From Clostridiales bacterium UBA6114 (GTDB taxonomy: Bacteria > Bacillota > Clostridia > Oscillospirales > Butyricicoccaceae): a DNA stretch of 64,000 bases. The notes below the pieces were generated by a model. That model saw nothing but the letters and a program-made list of their open reading frames with translations, was not told the origin of the DNA and ran no database searches. The stretch lies in assembly GCA_002423435.1 (NCBI GenBank), contig DIWE01000043.1, positions 71,604 to 135,603 of the forward strand. Reading direction: 5' to 3'. Position numbers and translations under genes: made by a program. Positions 16,916 through 25,894 of the stretch are shown in pieces (the stretch's first letter is position 1; each line of letters opens with the position of its first letter).

Positions 16916-17455
16916 ATGATGGATAAAAACAAAATCCTTTGGATTACCAGAACGGCACTTTTTCTGGCGCTTCTAATCATTTTTCAGTTTATCAGCAAAA
17001 ATATGGGGCAGTTTGTGACCGGTTCGCTTGTCAATCTGGTGCTTGTCGAGTCGGCGGTCGCGGTGGGGATATATTCGGGGCTTACCGTTGCGGTTCTCTC
17101 TCCCTTTTTTGCGTTCTTTCTTGGCATCGGGCCCGCTTTTCCGCAGCTTTTGCCGCTGATCGCGCTGGGAAACGCCGTGATTGTGCTCGTGACCTGGCTG
17201 TTCATAAACAAATGGAATCAGGGGCTTTTGTCCGGCGTTTTGGGGGTCGCCGTCGGCGCCGTGTCAAAATTTCTCGTTTTGTGGATCGGGATCGTAAAGA
17301 TTCTGCTGCCGCTGATCCCCGCCTTAAAACCGCAGCAGGTCCAGGTTTTAAGCGCGTCGTTTTCGTGGCCGCAGCTTGTCACGGCGCTGATCGGCGCAAC
17401 CCTTGCGGTTTTGATCGCGCCGTCGCTTCGCAAAGCGATGCGGAATAAGACGTAA
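16916..17455 (+). CDS. ECF transporter S-component-like membrane protein
   Basis: Integral membrane protein of 179 residues (178 if the second ATG at 16919, better spaced from GGAGGG, is used) with five or six hydrophobic helices and few charges. It has the look of substrate-capture subunits of energy-coupling-factor importers, which take up vitamins or metals with a shared AT module encoded elsewhere. The substrate is not readable. It is divergent from the Crp/Fnr gene and ends at a strong terminator. Confidence 0.7.
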   Translation: MMDKNKILWITRTALFLALLIIFQFISKNMGQFVTGSLVNLVLVESAVAVGIYSGLTVAVLSPFFAFFLGIGPAFPQLLPLIALGNAVIVLVTWLFINKWNQGLLSGVLGVAVGAVSKFLVLWIGIVKILLPLIPALKPQQVQVLSASFSWPQLVTALIGATLAVLIAPSLRKAMRNKT

Positions 17456-17482
17456 GCGGCTCAAAAGAATAAAAGAATAACA

Positions 17483-17527
17483 TAAAAAAACACGCCGGCA
17501 TATACTGTATGCCGGCGTGTTTTTTTG
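17483..17527. terminator. Bidirectional terminator
   Basis: Perfect 12-bp stem CACGCCGGCATA (17491-17502) with TATGCCGGCGTG (17508-17519). A run of A precedes it and a run of T follows, so it works for the S-component gene and for the convergent small gene. Confidence 0.9.
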
Positions 17528-17546
17528 TTTAAGTGAACTTCTCTTT

Positions 17547-17819
17547 TCAGATAAAATTGGTCGTTACCGAAGTGATGCTCCTGTAATAAATATATTCATA
17601 TGTGCATTTTTCAAACGGATGCTTAGCTTTTCCGGCGGGGAACAGAAGAAAAAGCTTGATTCCGTCACGAAGCGTTGCGACCAGTACGCCGGTGTGCATG
17701 GCACCGCAGGTGAGCCCGACCGTAATCACTTTTCCGATAAAATCGTCGTAAAAACGCTTTTCTTTTTCGTATGTAAGCGCGGCAAGGGAATTTTTATCGT
17801 ATTTTTTAATATACAGCAC
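17547..17819 (-). CDS. Small Sm-fold-like protein, paralogue of the 18011 gene
   Basis: Protein of 90 residues. The centre follows the small-barrel (Sm/DUF2642-like) pattern: FIGKVITVGLTCG, then TGVLVATLRDGIKLFL, a variable loop with HPF, and a final strand pair YEYIYYRSITSV. DUF2642 and similar small barrels in Firmicutes occur in spore coats, which is the only functional hint. It aligns with the divergent neighbour over IGK/RxxxVxxTCG...G.xTGxLxA...D.IKL...HPF. No signal peptide is visible. Function unknown. Confidence 0.65.
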   Translation of the reverse strand: MLYIKKYDKNSLAALTYEKEKRFYDDFIGKVITVGLTCGAMHTGVLVATLRDGIKLFLLFPAGKAKHPFEKCTYEYIYYRSITSVTTNFI

Positions 17820-18010
17820 TAAAATCCCCCCTTACATGAATTGTATGCTTCACATGGAAAAAAGGTTATTCGGCATTGGAACGTTGCGGGAAGATTGTCA
17901 TAATATGTAGTGAGCGTTATTGTATTTCGCAAAACCGAAGGACTTATCAAATACAATAAACAAATAAACATTTGTGTTTCATCACTATGTGCTAATTGGA
18001 GGATCAACCT

Positions 18011-18469
18011 ATGTCATTTGATCACGACGACGACTTCAACGGCGGTTTTGACTGCATTGAAGATGCTATAGAAAGAAATATCGGCCGTATTGTTATCGTC
18101 TTTACTACTTGCGGCGGCGCGGCTGGCTCCGGTTTTACCGGGCTTCTGGCCGCTTGTGAAAGGGACTGCATAAAGCTTGTCACGACCCTTCCCGCACCTC
18201 CTCCGCATCCGTTCCCGGCCTGCAATTGCGGCGCCGGTGCCAATATCTGCGGCGTAAACGACAGATCTGACGGATTCGATGGTTTCGACGGTTTCGACGA
18301 TGGATTTGGATTCGGAGGCCGGTTCTTTGGCGGACGTAGATCCAGAAGAGGCTGCGGTTGCGGCTGTGGCTGCCGTCGCAGAGAGTTCAGAGGCTGCTGC
18401 AATCCTTTCGGAAGCGTCATCAGGATTCCGATCTGCCAGATCGTTTCAATCGTTTCTGCAGAGCCATAA
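18011..18469 (+). CDS. Cys/Gly/Arg-rich protein with split Sm-fold-like domain
   Basis: Protein of 152 residues. Residues about 22-62 (NIGRIVIVFTTCGG, SGFTGLLAACERDCIKLVTT) match the neighbour's barrel strands, and the C-terminus IRIPICQIVSIVS looks like the closing strands. Between them lies an insert of about 70 residues with Asp/Gly/Phe repeats (GFDGFDGFDDGFGFGG) and a basic Cys cluster (RRGCGCGCGCRRR). Such Cys-rich low-complexity tracts are common in spore coat or exosporium proteins. I use ATG 18011 with GGAGG nine bases upstream, not the TTG at 17996. The gene ends at a terminator. Confidence 0.65.
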   Translation: MSFDHDDDFNGGFDCIEDAIERNIGRIVIVFTTCGGAAGSGFTGLLAACERDCIKLVTTLPAPPPHPFPACNCGAGANICGVNDRSDGFDGFDGFDDGFGFGGRFFGGRRSRRGCGCGCGCRRREFRGCCNPFGSVIRIPICQIVSIVSAEP

Positions 18470-18525
18470 AAGACAAATAAAACAGGGGGCACCCCTTAGG
18501 CATATACCCATAGGTACGAAAAAAG

Positions 18526-18557
18526 AAGGCAGACGGCAGTTTTGCTGTCTGCCTTTG
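18526..18557 (+). terminator. Intrinsic terminator
   Basis: AAGGCAGAC (18526-18534) pairs with GTCTGCCTT (18547-18555), with a further GC pair inside, then TTTG. Ends the Cys-rich gene. Confidence 0.75.
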
Positions 18558-18699
18558 CCTTTGGCTGTTTTTGCGCCTCCTCTATAAAAATGCCGAAGCT
18601 GCCAATATCGATCCAGGGATTATGATGGCAAATGATACAAAAAATATCTATCATTATATTGCGTTATTGACAAAAGTACAAAAGCGCTTAATCATTTTA

Positions 18700-18728
18700 T
18701 TGACATTCTAGAATGTTAGCCTTATGAT
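18700..18728 (+). promoter_or_regulatory. Promoter with overlapping palindromic operator for the GntR gene
   Basis: TTGACA (18700-18705), 17-base spacer, TATGAT (18723-18728). The perfect 14-bp palindrome ACATTCTAGAATGT (18703-18716) overlaps the -35 box and spacer, the position for a repressor. Autoregulation by the FCD-GntR protein is inferred. Confidence 0.65.
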
Positions 18729-18765
18729 TGGTTTAGTCTCAAGAACATAAAGCGGGGTGCAATAT

Positions 18766-19431
18766 ATGCAAATGATCAAAAAAGGTGTCCGGGAGCAAGT
18801 CTATGAACAAATGAAAGAAGAAATTATTTCTCTGAAGCTGGAACCCGGGACAATGGTCAGTGAAAACGAATTGGCGGTGCACTTTGGTGTATCCAGAATG
18901 CCGGTGCATGATTCTTTATTGGCCTTGAGCCAGAATCACCTGATTGACATTTATCCGCAGCGTGGCAGTCTGATCTCGTTGATTGATTTGAAATGGGTCG
19001 ATGAAGCCCGTTTTATACGACAGACATTGGAGACTGCCGTAACACTGGAATTGTTCGGAGAGATTACGCAGGAGCAAATCGGACAGCTGAAACAATCGAT
19101 TGAAATCCAGAAGGACTATATGGGAAATGGCCGACTGTCGGAATTCGTTCAGGAAGACACCCGTTTCCATAAAATGCTTTATCTGTTTGCCAAGCGGGAG
19201 GAGTCCTACCGCATCGTCAGCGACATCATGGTCCACTTTGACCGAATCAGGACAATGACAGTCAACGCGCAGCCTCATCAGTCCCTGGTGCAGGAGCATG
19301 AAGAATGGGTGAATGTCATACAGGAAAAGGATTCAAAGACTGCCGCGGCGTTAATTGCCAGCCATTTGGATAAATACCGTGAGAATATGGGCGCGACGCT
19401 GCATCAGTATTCTTCTTTCTTCAAAACATGA
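18766..19431 (+). CDS. FCD-type GntR (FadR subfamily) regulator of the hexuronate genes
   Basis: Regulator of 221 residues with an N-terminal winged helix (residues about 8-70; VSENELAVHFGVSRMPVHDS) and a C-terminal all-helical FCD effector domain (about 78-215). The metal-binding histidines are candidates in TRFHKML and in ASHLDKYR. FCD regulators of this type (UxuR/ExuR-like) sense hexuronates or their breakdown products. The ATG at 18766 is chosen over a GTG at 18757. It begins the cluster with uxuA and a TRAP transporter. Confidence 0.88.
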   Translation: MQMIKKGVREQVYEQMKEEIISLKLEPGTMVSENELAVHFGVSRMPVHDSLLALSQNHLIDIYPQRGSLISLIDLKWVDEARFIRQTLETAVTLELFGEITQEQIGQLKQSIEIQKDYMGNGRLSEFVQEDTRFHKMLYLFAKREESYRIVSDIMVHFDRIRTMTVNAQPHQSLVQEHEEWVNVIQEKDSKTAAALIASHLDKYRENMGATLHQYSSFFKT

Positions 19432-19486
19432 AACTGCCGTGAGGAAAGATCTTGTATTTGCATAATTCTAAATTTGGAGGAGACAT

Positions 19487-20566
19487 ATGAAAGCGGCATT
19501 CCGTTGGTATGGAGAAAATTATGATAGTGTAACGCTCCGGCAGATCAGACAAATCCCCGGCTGCACGGTAATTGTCGGGGTGTTGGATGCAAAGGCGGCC
19601 GGTGATATCTGGACTGCCCAGGAGATTCGGGCTTACCGGGAAAATATTGAGTCTTACGGCCTGCGGCTCGAAGTGATCGAAAGCGTCAACATACACGAGG
19701 ATATTAAGCTGGGCCTTCCAACACGCGATCAGTATATCGGCAATTTCAATAAGACGATCGAAAACCTGGGCCGGCAGGGAATTCGGGTTGTCTGCTATAA
19801 TTTTATGCCCGCTATCGACTTTGTACGCACTGATTTGGCCATGGAAATGCCGGATGGTTCCACGGCTCTGTATTTCGACCAGGCGGTTTTGGACGGCATG
19901 ACGCCCGACGAATTGGCAGATACCACATTTCGGCAAGCGGGAGGCTTCACACTTCCGGGCTGGGAGCCGGAACGGCTGCAGAAGCTGGAAAAGACCATAG
20001 AGCAGTATCGGAACCTCACAAAGGAGGAACTGAGAAAGAATTACCGCTACTTCTTAAAAGCCGTTATCCCGACCTGCGAAAAATATGATGTCCGGCTGGC
20101 TGTGCATCCGGATGATCCGGGGTGGGATATTTTCGGGCTTCCGCGCGTAGCGCACAGTTTGGAGGATTTTCAGGAAATCATGGAGCTGCACGATAGCCCC
20201 TGCAACGGGATCACGCTGTGCACCGGGTCTCTCGGTTCGAATCCCGCAAATGATCTCCCTTTGATTATCAAGCATTTTTGCGGGATGGGCCGTGTTCCGT
20301 TTGCCCATGTGCGAAACGTAAAATTTTTGGGGGAAAAGAAATTTATAGAGTGCGGGCACCTGTCCGCGTGCGGCTCCCTGGACATGTTCGAGATCATGCG
20401 GGCGCTGCATGATAGCGGTTTTGATGGTTATATCCGCCCCGATCACGGGAGGACGATATGGGGAGAAAAATGCCGTCCGGGGTACGGACTGTATGACCGG
20501 GCCCTTGGCCTTGCCTATCTCAACGGCCTTTGGGAAGCTCTGGAAAAAGGTTCCCGCCTGCATTAG
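19487..20566 (+). CDS. uxuA: Mannonate dehydratase
   Basis: Converts D-mannonate to 2-keto-3-deoxygluconate in glucuronate catabolism. The 359 residues form the xylose-isomerase-like TIM barrel of UxuA, beginning MKAAFRWYGENYDSVTL, with the metal-binding region around AVHPDDPGW, LCTGSLGSN and HVRNVK, and the C-terminal RPDHGR. GGAGGAGA precedes the ATG. It lies between the GntR gene and dctPQM, pointing to import and use of a hexuronate or hexonate. Confidence 0.95.
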   Translation: MKAAFRWYGENYDSVTLRQIRQIPGCTVIVGVLDAKAAGDIWTAQEIRAYRENIESYGLRLEVIESVNIHEDIKLGLPTRDQYIGNFNKTIENLGRQGIRVVCYNFMPAIDFVRTDLAMEMPDGSTALYFDQAVLDGMTPDELADTTFRQAGGFTLPGWEPERLQKLEKTIEQYRNLTKEELRKNYRYFLKAVIPTCEKYDVRLAVHPDDPGWDIFGLPRVAHSLEDFQEIMELHDSPCNGITLCTGSLGSNPANDLPLIIKHFCGMGRVPFAHVRNVKFLGEKKFIECGHLSACGSLDMFEIMRALHDSGFDGYIRPDHGRTIWGEKCRPGYGLYDRALGLAYLNGLWEALEKGSRLH

Positions 20567-20618
20567 GTTTTCATTTCGCATTAAGCATTTAGAAAACAAA
20601 AAAATTGGAGGTTGGAAA

Positions 20619-21668
20619 ATGAAAAAAGCAATGTCGTTTCTTTTTGCGCTGCTTATGGTGTCGTCTTTGACCGCATGCGGGCAGAAACCGGCTCCTAACG
20701 CAAGCATATCCGGCAGTGTAACCGGGGCATCCGGATCATCCGGCGCAGCAGACTCCTATGATATTACAATGGCATCTGCCAGTGCAACCGGCTGTGTCGG
20801 CAATCTCTGCGGTGAAAAGTTTGTCCAGTTGGTAGAGGATGCAACTGACGGTCGTATCAAGATCTCTTTCTATCAGGACGCGACCTTGGGCACTGAAATT
20901 GACAATATCCAGCAGATCAAGACCGGTGAGATCCAGATCGGCGTTTTTGGCGATAATTTTGGCAGCCAGATGGCGACCGGTATTGACCCGACGCTTATTC
21001 CCTTCATCTTCGGCAGCGTGGATGACGTCAAGGCTGTCTACAGCGACGCGACTCTGGGCAAGGCAATCGCAGATACTGTCAAGAAAAACGCCAACGCCTA
21101 TTTGATTGGTGTTTCCAATCGCAGCCCCCGACTTCTGACCGCAAGCAAGGAGATCAAAACCCCCGGCGAGCTGAAGGGCGTTAAACTCCGCTTACCGGAA
21201 ATCAAAGCCCATGTGACAGTCTGGAACAGCATGGGGGCAATCAGCACGGTTGTTGCTCTGCCTGAGACCTATTCCGCACTTCAGACCGGTGTCGTGGATG
21301 CGCAGGAGAACCCGATTGATAACATTTTTACGAACAAGTTCTACGAAGTGAACAAGTACATCATGAAGACCGAGCATCTGCAGAGCCTTTATCACTGGTG
21401 CATTAATGCCGACTTTTTTGATTCCATGAGCGAGGATGATCAGAAGATTCTGACCGACTGCCTATCCGAGGCGGCCGAGTGGTCCAATGCCGAGCTGGAA
21501 AAGCAGGACAAGGAATACTGGGAAAAGGTCACCGCTGATGGAACTGTCACGGTCGTCGATGTGGACAAGAACGTATGGAGGGATGCGGCCGCAGATGGCA
21601 TTAATCAAGCGTTGGCGGACATGGATGAAACTGCCCGGAAGTACGTGTCTGATTACATGGGAAAATAA
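20619..21668 (+). CDS. dctP: TRAP transporter solute-binding lipoprotein (DctP family)
   Basis: Extracytoplasmic binding protein of 349 residues that hands an organic acid to the DctQM membrane pair. The lipoprotein signal is MKKAMSFLFALLMVSSLTAC (lipidated Cys 20), followed by a Ser/Gly linker. DctP motifs include NRSPRLLTASKEIKTPGELK (with the carboxylate-binding Arg) and AQENPIDNI. GGAGG lies nine bases before the ATG at 20619; the frame runs further upstream but lacks a start with a binding site. With UxuA beside it the ligand is probably a hexuronate. Confidence 0.93.
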   Translation: MKKAMSFLFALLMVSSLTACGQKPAPNASISGSVTGASGSSGAADSYDITMASASATGCVGNLCGEKFVQLVEDATDGRIKISFYQDATLGTEIDNIQQIKTGEIQIGVFGDNFGSQMATGIDPTLIPFIFGSVDDVKAVYSDATLGKAIADTVKKNANAYLIGVSNRSPRLLTASKEIKTPGELKGVKLRLPEIKAHVTVWNSMGAISTVVALPETYSALQTGVVDAQENPIDNIFTNKFYEVNKYIMKTEHLQSLYHWCINADFFDSMSEDDQKILTDCLSEAAEWSNAELEKQDKEYWEKVTADGTVTVVDVDKNVWRDAAADGINQALADMDETARKYVSDYMGK

Positions 21669-21765
21669 CCGGAAATTTCTATTATGTGCGGAAGGACTGC
21701 CCGGCTGTGCTGCGGCAGTTCCCTCCCCGCAGATCTCTCAAAGCATATCAGAAGGAGAGTTTATT

Positions 21766-22248
21766 GTGAAGAAGCTGGAAAAAACAGTTGAATCAGGGGC
21801 TGTGATATTCCTGTTTGCAATGCTGATCTGCTGCACCTTGCAGGTTGTATTCCGCTATATTCTGAAAGCATCGTTTTCTTTTCCGGATGAGTTTGCACGG
21901 ATGTTTTATATCTGGATGGTATTCTTGATGCTGCCTGTACTGGAGTCGAGAAACGAACAGATCAAGGTCGTGTTCTTCTTTGACAAGTTTCCATATCGTT
22001 TCCGTGTCGTACTCTATTGGGCAATCACCGTTCTTTATACGGTCGTTCTGGCGATTCTGTGCTATGGAAGCTGGACGATGATGCTGACTTCTACGACAGT
22101 AATGTTCAGTTCAACCCCATGGCTGATTATGAGTTTTCAGTACATTCCATTGATTATCGGGAGCGTATTTGGGCTTACCTTTGTCATCTATCGCGCCTTC
22201 CGTATAAAGCAGGTGATGAAAGAAGCCGAAGACGAGTACACCGTATGA
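21766..22248 (+). CDS. dctQ: TRAP transporter small permease (DctQ family)
   Basis: Four-helix membrane subunit, 160 residues, that partners DctM. Typical features are QVVFRYILKASFSFPDEFAR after the first helix and LPVLESRNEQIKV between helices. The GTG at 21766 has AAGGAGAG eight bases upstream; the frame continues back into the end of dctP, but that part is not protein-like. It sits 97 bases after dctP and 16 before dctM. Confidence 0.9.
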   Translation: MKKLEKTVESGAVIFLFAMLICCTLQVVFRYILKASFSFPDEFARMFYIWMVFLMLPVLESRNEQIKVVFFFDKFPYRFRVVLYWAITVLYTVVLAILCYGSWTMMLTSTTVMFSSTPWLIMSFQYIPLIIGSVFGLTFVIYRAFRIKQVMKEAEDEYTV

Positions 22249-22264
22249 AAGTGGGTACATATTC

Positions 22265-23545
22265 ATGTTGATCGCAATTTTCGTGGGTTTGCTGCTAATC
22301 CTCTTCCTGCTGGGTGTCGCCGTTCCGTATGCATTGGCCGTTACGGCCATTATTGGCATGATTTATGCCGGAAACTTTGGCATTGCTCAATTTGGTGCTG
22401 TGCCCATGAAACTGGCCGCCGGAGTGAACAGCTTCACTCTGCTGGCAATCCCCTTCTTCCTGCTGGCCGGAAAATTAATGAACGTCGGCGGCATTACCCG
22501 CCGTATTTTCAAGTTCTGCAATGCGCTGGTCGGCTGGATCCCCGGAGGGCTGGGACAGGTCAATATCCTTGCCAGCGTGGTTTTTGCGGGTATGAGCGGC
22601 TCCGCAGTGGCCGATGCTGCAGGGTTGGGCACAATTGAAATCAAAGCAATGGAGGACGAGGGGTTTGATACGGAGTTCTCGGCTGGCATTACGGCCGCGT
22701 CTTCCACGATTGGACCGATTATTCCGCCGAGCATCCCTCTGGTTATGTTTGGCTGCACGGGCGGCGTTTCCATTTCGCAGCTGCTCGTGGGTGGGATTGT
22801 CCCCGGACTTACCTGCGCGATTGCGCTTGGAATCATGGTGGCGATCATGGCACTCCGGCGCAACTATCCCAGACGGCATTTCCCAACAGGGAAAGAACTC
22901 TGGATGCTCTTCAGGCAGGCATTTCTCTCTCTGATGACGCCTGTGATCCTGATCGGCGGAATCCTTGGCGGCGTTTTTACGGCTACGGAAGCTGCCGCTG
23001 TCGCATCGCTTTACGCACTTTTTCTGATGACCGTCGTTTACCATGAAGTGTCTTGGAAGGACCTTGTTCAGACGGGGCGGGAGGTCTGTCGTGAAACGGC
23101 TGCCATTATGCTGGTCGTCGCAGCATCTACCCTCTATGGATATTTAATCACGAAGTTCAAAATTCCGACAATGGTTTTGGATTTCTTCCTAACCGTCAGC
23201 AGCAGCAAATATATGTTTCTGCTGCTTATCAATCTCTTTTTGCTGTTTGTGGGATGCTTCATGGATTCGACCGCTGCAATTCTGATTTTGACGCCGATCA
23301 TTCTTCCTGCAGCCACTGCATTTAATATCAATCCGGTCCATTTTGGCATGATAATGGTTTTTAACCTGATGATCGGTTTGCTGACGCCGCCTGTGGGTAT
23401 GTGCCTGTACGCTACAGCACGGGTATCTAAATTATCATTTGAACGGGTGACAAAAGGTGTGGTACCCTTCTATATCCCCCTGATGATCACACTGATTTTA
23501 ATCATTCTGTTCCCGAAATTGACTTTGTGCCTAACCGGAGCCTGA
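22265..23545 (+). CDS. dctM: TRAP transporter large permease (DctM family)
   Basis: Channel-forming subunit of 426 residues with about 12 hydrophobic segments. It couples solute uptake to the sodium or proton gradient. DctM landmarks are PFFLLAGKLMNVGGITRRI, VFAGMSGSAVADAAGLGTIE, AASSTIGPIIPPSIP and GLLTPPVGMCLY. It is the last gene of the hexuronate cluster. The V-ATPase operon in this window appears sodium-linked, which would suit a sodium-driven TRAP system (inference). Confidence 0.95.
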   Translation: MLIAIFVGLLLILFLLGVAVPYALAVTAIIGMIYAGNFGIAQFGAVPMKLAAGVNSFTLLAIPFFLLAGKLMNVGGITRRIFKFCNALVGWIPGGLGQVNILASVVFAGMSGSAVADAAGLGTIEIKAMEDEGFDTEFSAGITAASSTIGPIIPPSIPLVMFGCTGGVSISQLLVGGIVPGLTCAIALGIMVAIMALRRNYPRRHFPTGKELWMLFRQAFLSLMTPVILIGGILGGVFTATEAAAVASLYALFLMTVVYHEVSWKDLVQTGREVCRETAAIMLVVAASTLYGYLITKFKIPTMVLDFFLTVSSSKYMFLLLINLFLLFVGCFMDSTAAILILTPIILPAATAFNINPVHFGMIMVFNLMIGLLTPPVGMCLYATARVSKLSFERVTKGVVPFYIPLMITLILIILFPKLTLCLTGA

Positions 23546-23708
23546 CGCTGCTTAAATCCGCAGCAAATATAGGAGCAAAATAATATCCGAAAGATTTCAG
23601 CAGTATCTTGTACAAAAATGTAAGGTCTTGTTTTATAAAGCACGGCGCTTATGTGACCATATTTTCAAAAACCGAATCAACTTGTTTTTTTTATTTCATT
23701 TGCCGAAA

Positions 23709-23740
23709 AGAGCGTGGAAGCACATGTGCTTCCACGCTCT
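23709..23740. terminator. Perfect 32-bp palindrome between convergent operons
   Basis: Arms AGAGCGTGGAAGCACA/TGTGCTTCCACGCTCT. On the minus strand it is followed by TTTTCGG and a T-rich stretch, so it probably ends the V-ATPase operon, and it may also end the TRAP operon. Confidence 0.75.
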
Positions 23741-23797
23741 CGCCAATTTTCGTTATCCACTTTGCCATTGTCGATTTGCGCGTTGGCTGTCCTTGTC

Positions 23798-24475
23798 TCA
23801 GGCGCCGCTGACGCCGTCCCTTGCGAGCGCCTGCTGCCTTGCCTGCTCGAGCATCATATCCTTGACCTTCATCAGGCGGGTCAGATTGCCGCGCTCGTTT
23901 TCCTGAAGCCTGATCACGATATACGAAATCGTTTCCTCAAGCTGCGGGATCATGACGTATTCGAGTGCGTTGACGCGCCGTCTGGTCTTTTCGATCTCCT
24001 GTGCGAGAAGCTGGACGGTCTTTTCGATTTCAGCGAGCCTCAGCATATCGTTTAAGACCTTTGAAAGGAAAAAGACCGCGTCGTCAAGCTCGCCGGACGT
24101 CTGGGCAAAGCCGTAGGGGTAAATTTCGGACGGATCGTCGTTTTTGGTGCGGAACTGAAACTGAGGAACATTGACCGACATTACGTTTTTATAGCTTAAG
24201 TCGAGGGAAACGCTCTGCTTCGGATAAAGAAGCGCCTCTTCCAGGATTTCCGGAGACATCACTGCGGACGCGACCGCGAAGCTCTTGTAAGCGCGCGCCA
24301 GTGAATCTTCAACCTCCGCCCGCAGATCCCGGTTTTGACGGATGATATTCAAAAACTGCTTCATAAGCTCATCGCGTTTGTCTTTTAAGAGTTTATGACC
24401 GCGGCGGGCGGTGACAAGCCTCTTTTTCAGGCGCGTAAGCTCCATTCTGGTGGGATTCACCATCAGTCGGGCCAA
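23798..24475 (-). CDS. atpD: V-type ATPase subunit D
   Basis: Central rotor stalk subunit, 225 residues. The N-terminal MVNPTRMELTRLKKRLVTAR and a long C-terminal helix (about 150-215) form the antiparallel coiled coil that turns inside the A3B3 ring. It is the last gene of the nine-gene operon H-I-K-E-C-F-A-B-D, 36 bases after atpB, and ends before a palindromic terminator. The ATG is preceded by AAGGAGGGG. Confidence 0.95.
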   Translation of the reverse strand: MARLMVNPTRMELTRLKKRLVTARRGHKLLKDKRDELMKQFLNIIRQNRDLRAEVEDSLARAYKSFAVASAVMSPEILEEALLYPKQSVSLDLSYKNVMSVNVPQFQFRTKNDDPSEIYPYGFAQTSGELDDAVFFLSKVLNDMLRLAEIEKTVQLLAQEIEKTRRRVNALEYVMIPQLEETISYIVIRLQENERGNLTRLMKVKDMMLEQARQQALARDGVSGA

Positions 24476-24511
24476 AGAAACCCCTCCTTACGGGACTAAA
24501 CAAAAGTCCGC

Positions 24512-25894
24512 TTATTTCTCGCTGGATTCCGGATAATATTTTTCGATCAGCTCCGGCTTGATGCGTTTTAATTCGTTCTTCGGCAGGATGGACAAAAGCT
24601 CCCAGCCGAGGTTTAAGGTTTCCTCGATCGGGCGGTTTGTCTCGTAGCCCTGGGACACATAGCGCTTTTCAAACTCGTCGGCGAATTTGGCGTAGAGCAG
24701 ATCGGTTTTAGTAAGCGCCGCCTCGCCGAGGATGGTCATCAGTTCCTTTGCGTCCTTGCCTCTGGCATATGCCGCGAAAAGCTGGTTCATCGTGTTCGCA
24801 TGATCCTCGCGCGTTTTGCCGACGCCGATGCCCTTGTCCTTTAAGCGGGACAGCGACGGAAGCACGTCGACGGGGGGGCGCAGGCCCTTTCGGTAAAGCT
24901 CGCGGGAAAGGATGATCTGGCCCTCGGTGATATAGCCCGTGAGGTCGGGGATCGGATGGGTCTTGTCGTCCTCGGGCATGGTGAGGATCGGGATCATTGT
25001 AATGGAACCCTCATGGTCGAGGCGCCGCCCGGCTCTCTCGTACATGGTCGCGAGGTCGGTGTAAAGATATCCCGGGTATCCGCGGCGTCCGGGGACCTCC
25101 TTGCGCGCGGCCGATACCTCGCGGAGGGCCTCGGCGTAGTTTGTGATATCGGTGATAATGACAAGGACATGCATATTCTTTTCAAACGCGAGATACTCGG
25201 CGACCGTCAGCGCCATACGCGGCGTTGCGATACGCTCGATGGCGGGGTCGTTGGCGAGATTCATGAAAAGGACGGTGCGGTCGATCGCGCCCGTGCGCTT
25301 AAAGTCGCTGACAAAGAAGTCGGCTTCTTCAAACGTGATGCCGACGGCCGCGAACACGACGGCGAATTTCTCTGAAGCGCCCAGAACGCGCGACTGCCTT
25401 GCGATCTGCGCCGCAAGCTGCGCGTGGGGAAGGCCGGAGCCGGAGAAGATCGGGAGCTTCTGCCCGCGCACCAGGGTGTTCAAGCCGTCGATCGAGGAGA
25501 CGCCGGTCTGAATGAACTCGGAGGGGTAGTCCCGCGACGCCGGGTTCATCGGGACGCCGCTGATATCGATGTATTTTTCAGCGAGGATCTGAGGGCCGCC
25601 GTCGATCGGCGTTCCGAGGCCGTCGAAAACACGGCCGAGCATGTCGGAGGACACGCCGAGCTCAATGCTTTTTCCCAGGAAACGGACCTTTGACTGGGCC
25701 AGATTAATCCCGGCCGAGCTTTCGAAAAGCTGGACCAGAGCGTTTTTTCCGTTGATCTCCAAAACGCGGCAGCGCCGTATTTCTCCGTTTTGCAGCTCGA
25801 TCTCGCCGAGTTCGTCGTAGGTCACGTTTTCAACGTCGCGGATCAGCATAAGAGGGCCGGCGACTTCCTGTATGGTGCGGTATTCACGGATCAT
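24512..25894 (-). CDS. atpB: V-type ATPase subunit B
   Basis: Non-catalytic nucleotide-binding subunit of the A3B3 head, 460 residues. It lacks a P-loop (SGSGLPHAQLAAQIARQ at that place) but keeps the arm motifs VVFAAVGITFEEADFF and PGRRGYPGYLYTDLATMYERAGR. Its ATG overlaps the end of atpA by four bases, so the two are translationally coupled for matched amounts. Confidence 0.97.
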   Translation of the reverse strand: MIREYRTIQEVAGPLMLIRDVENVTYDELGEIELQNGEIRRCRVLEINGKNALVQLFESSAGINLAQSKVRFLGKSIELGVSSDMLGRVFDGLGTPIDGGPQILAEKYIDISGVPMNPASRDYPSEFIQTGVSSIDGLNTLVRGQKLPIFSGSGLPHAQLAAQIARQSRVLGASEKFAVVFAAVGITFEEADFFVSDFKRTGAIDRTVLFMNLANDPAIERIATPRMALTVAEYLAFEKNMHVLVIITDITNYAEALREVSAARKEVPGRRGYPGYLYTDLATMYERAGRRLDHEGSITMIPILTMPEDDKTHPIPDLTGYITEGQIILSRELYRKGLRPPVDVLPSLSRLKDKGIGVGKTREDHANTMNQLFAAYARGKDAKELMTILGEAALTKTDLLYAKFADEFEKRYVSQGYETNRPIEETLNLGWELLSILPKNELKRIKPELIEKYYPESSEK

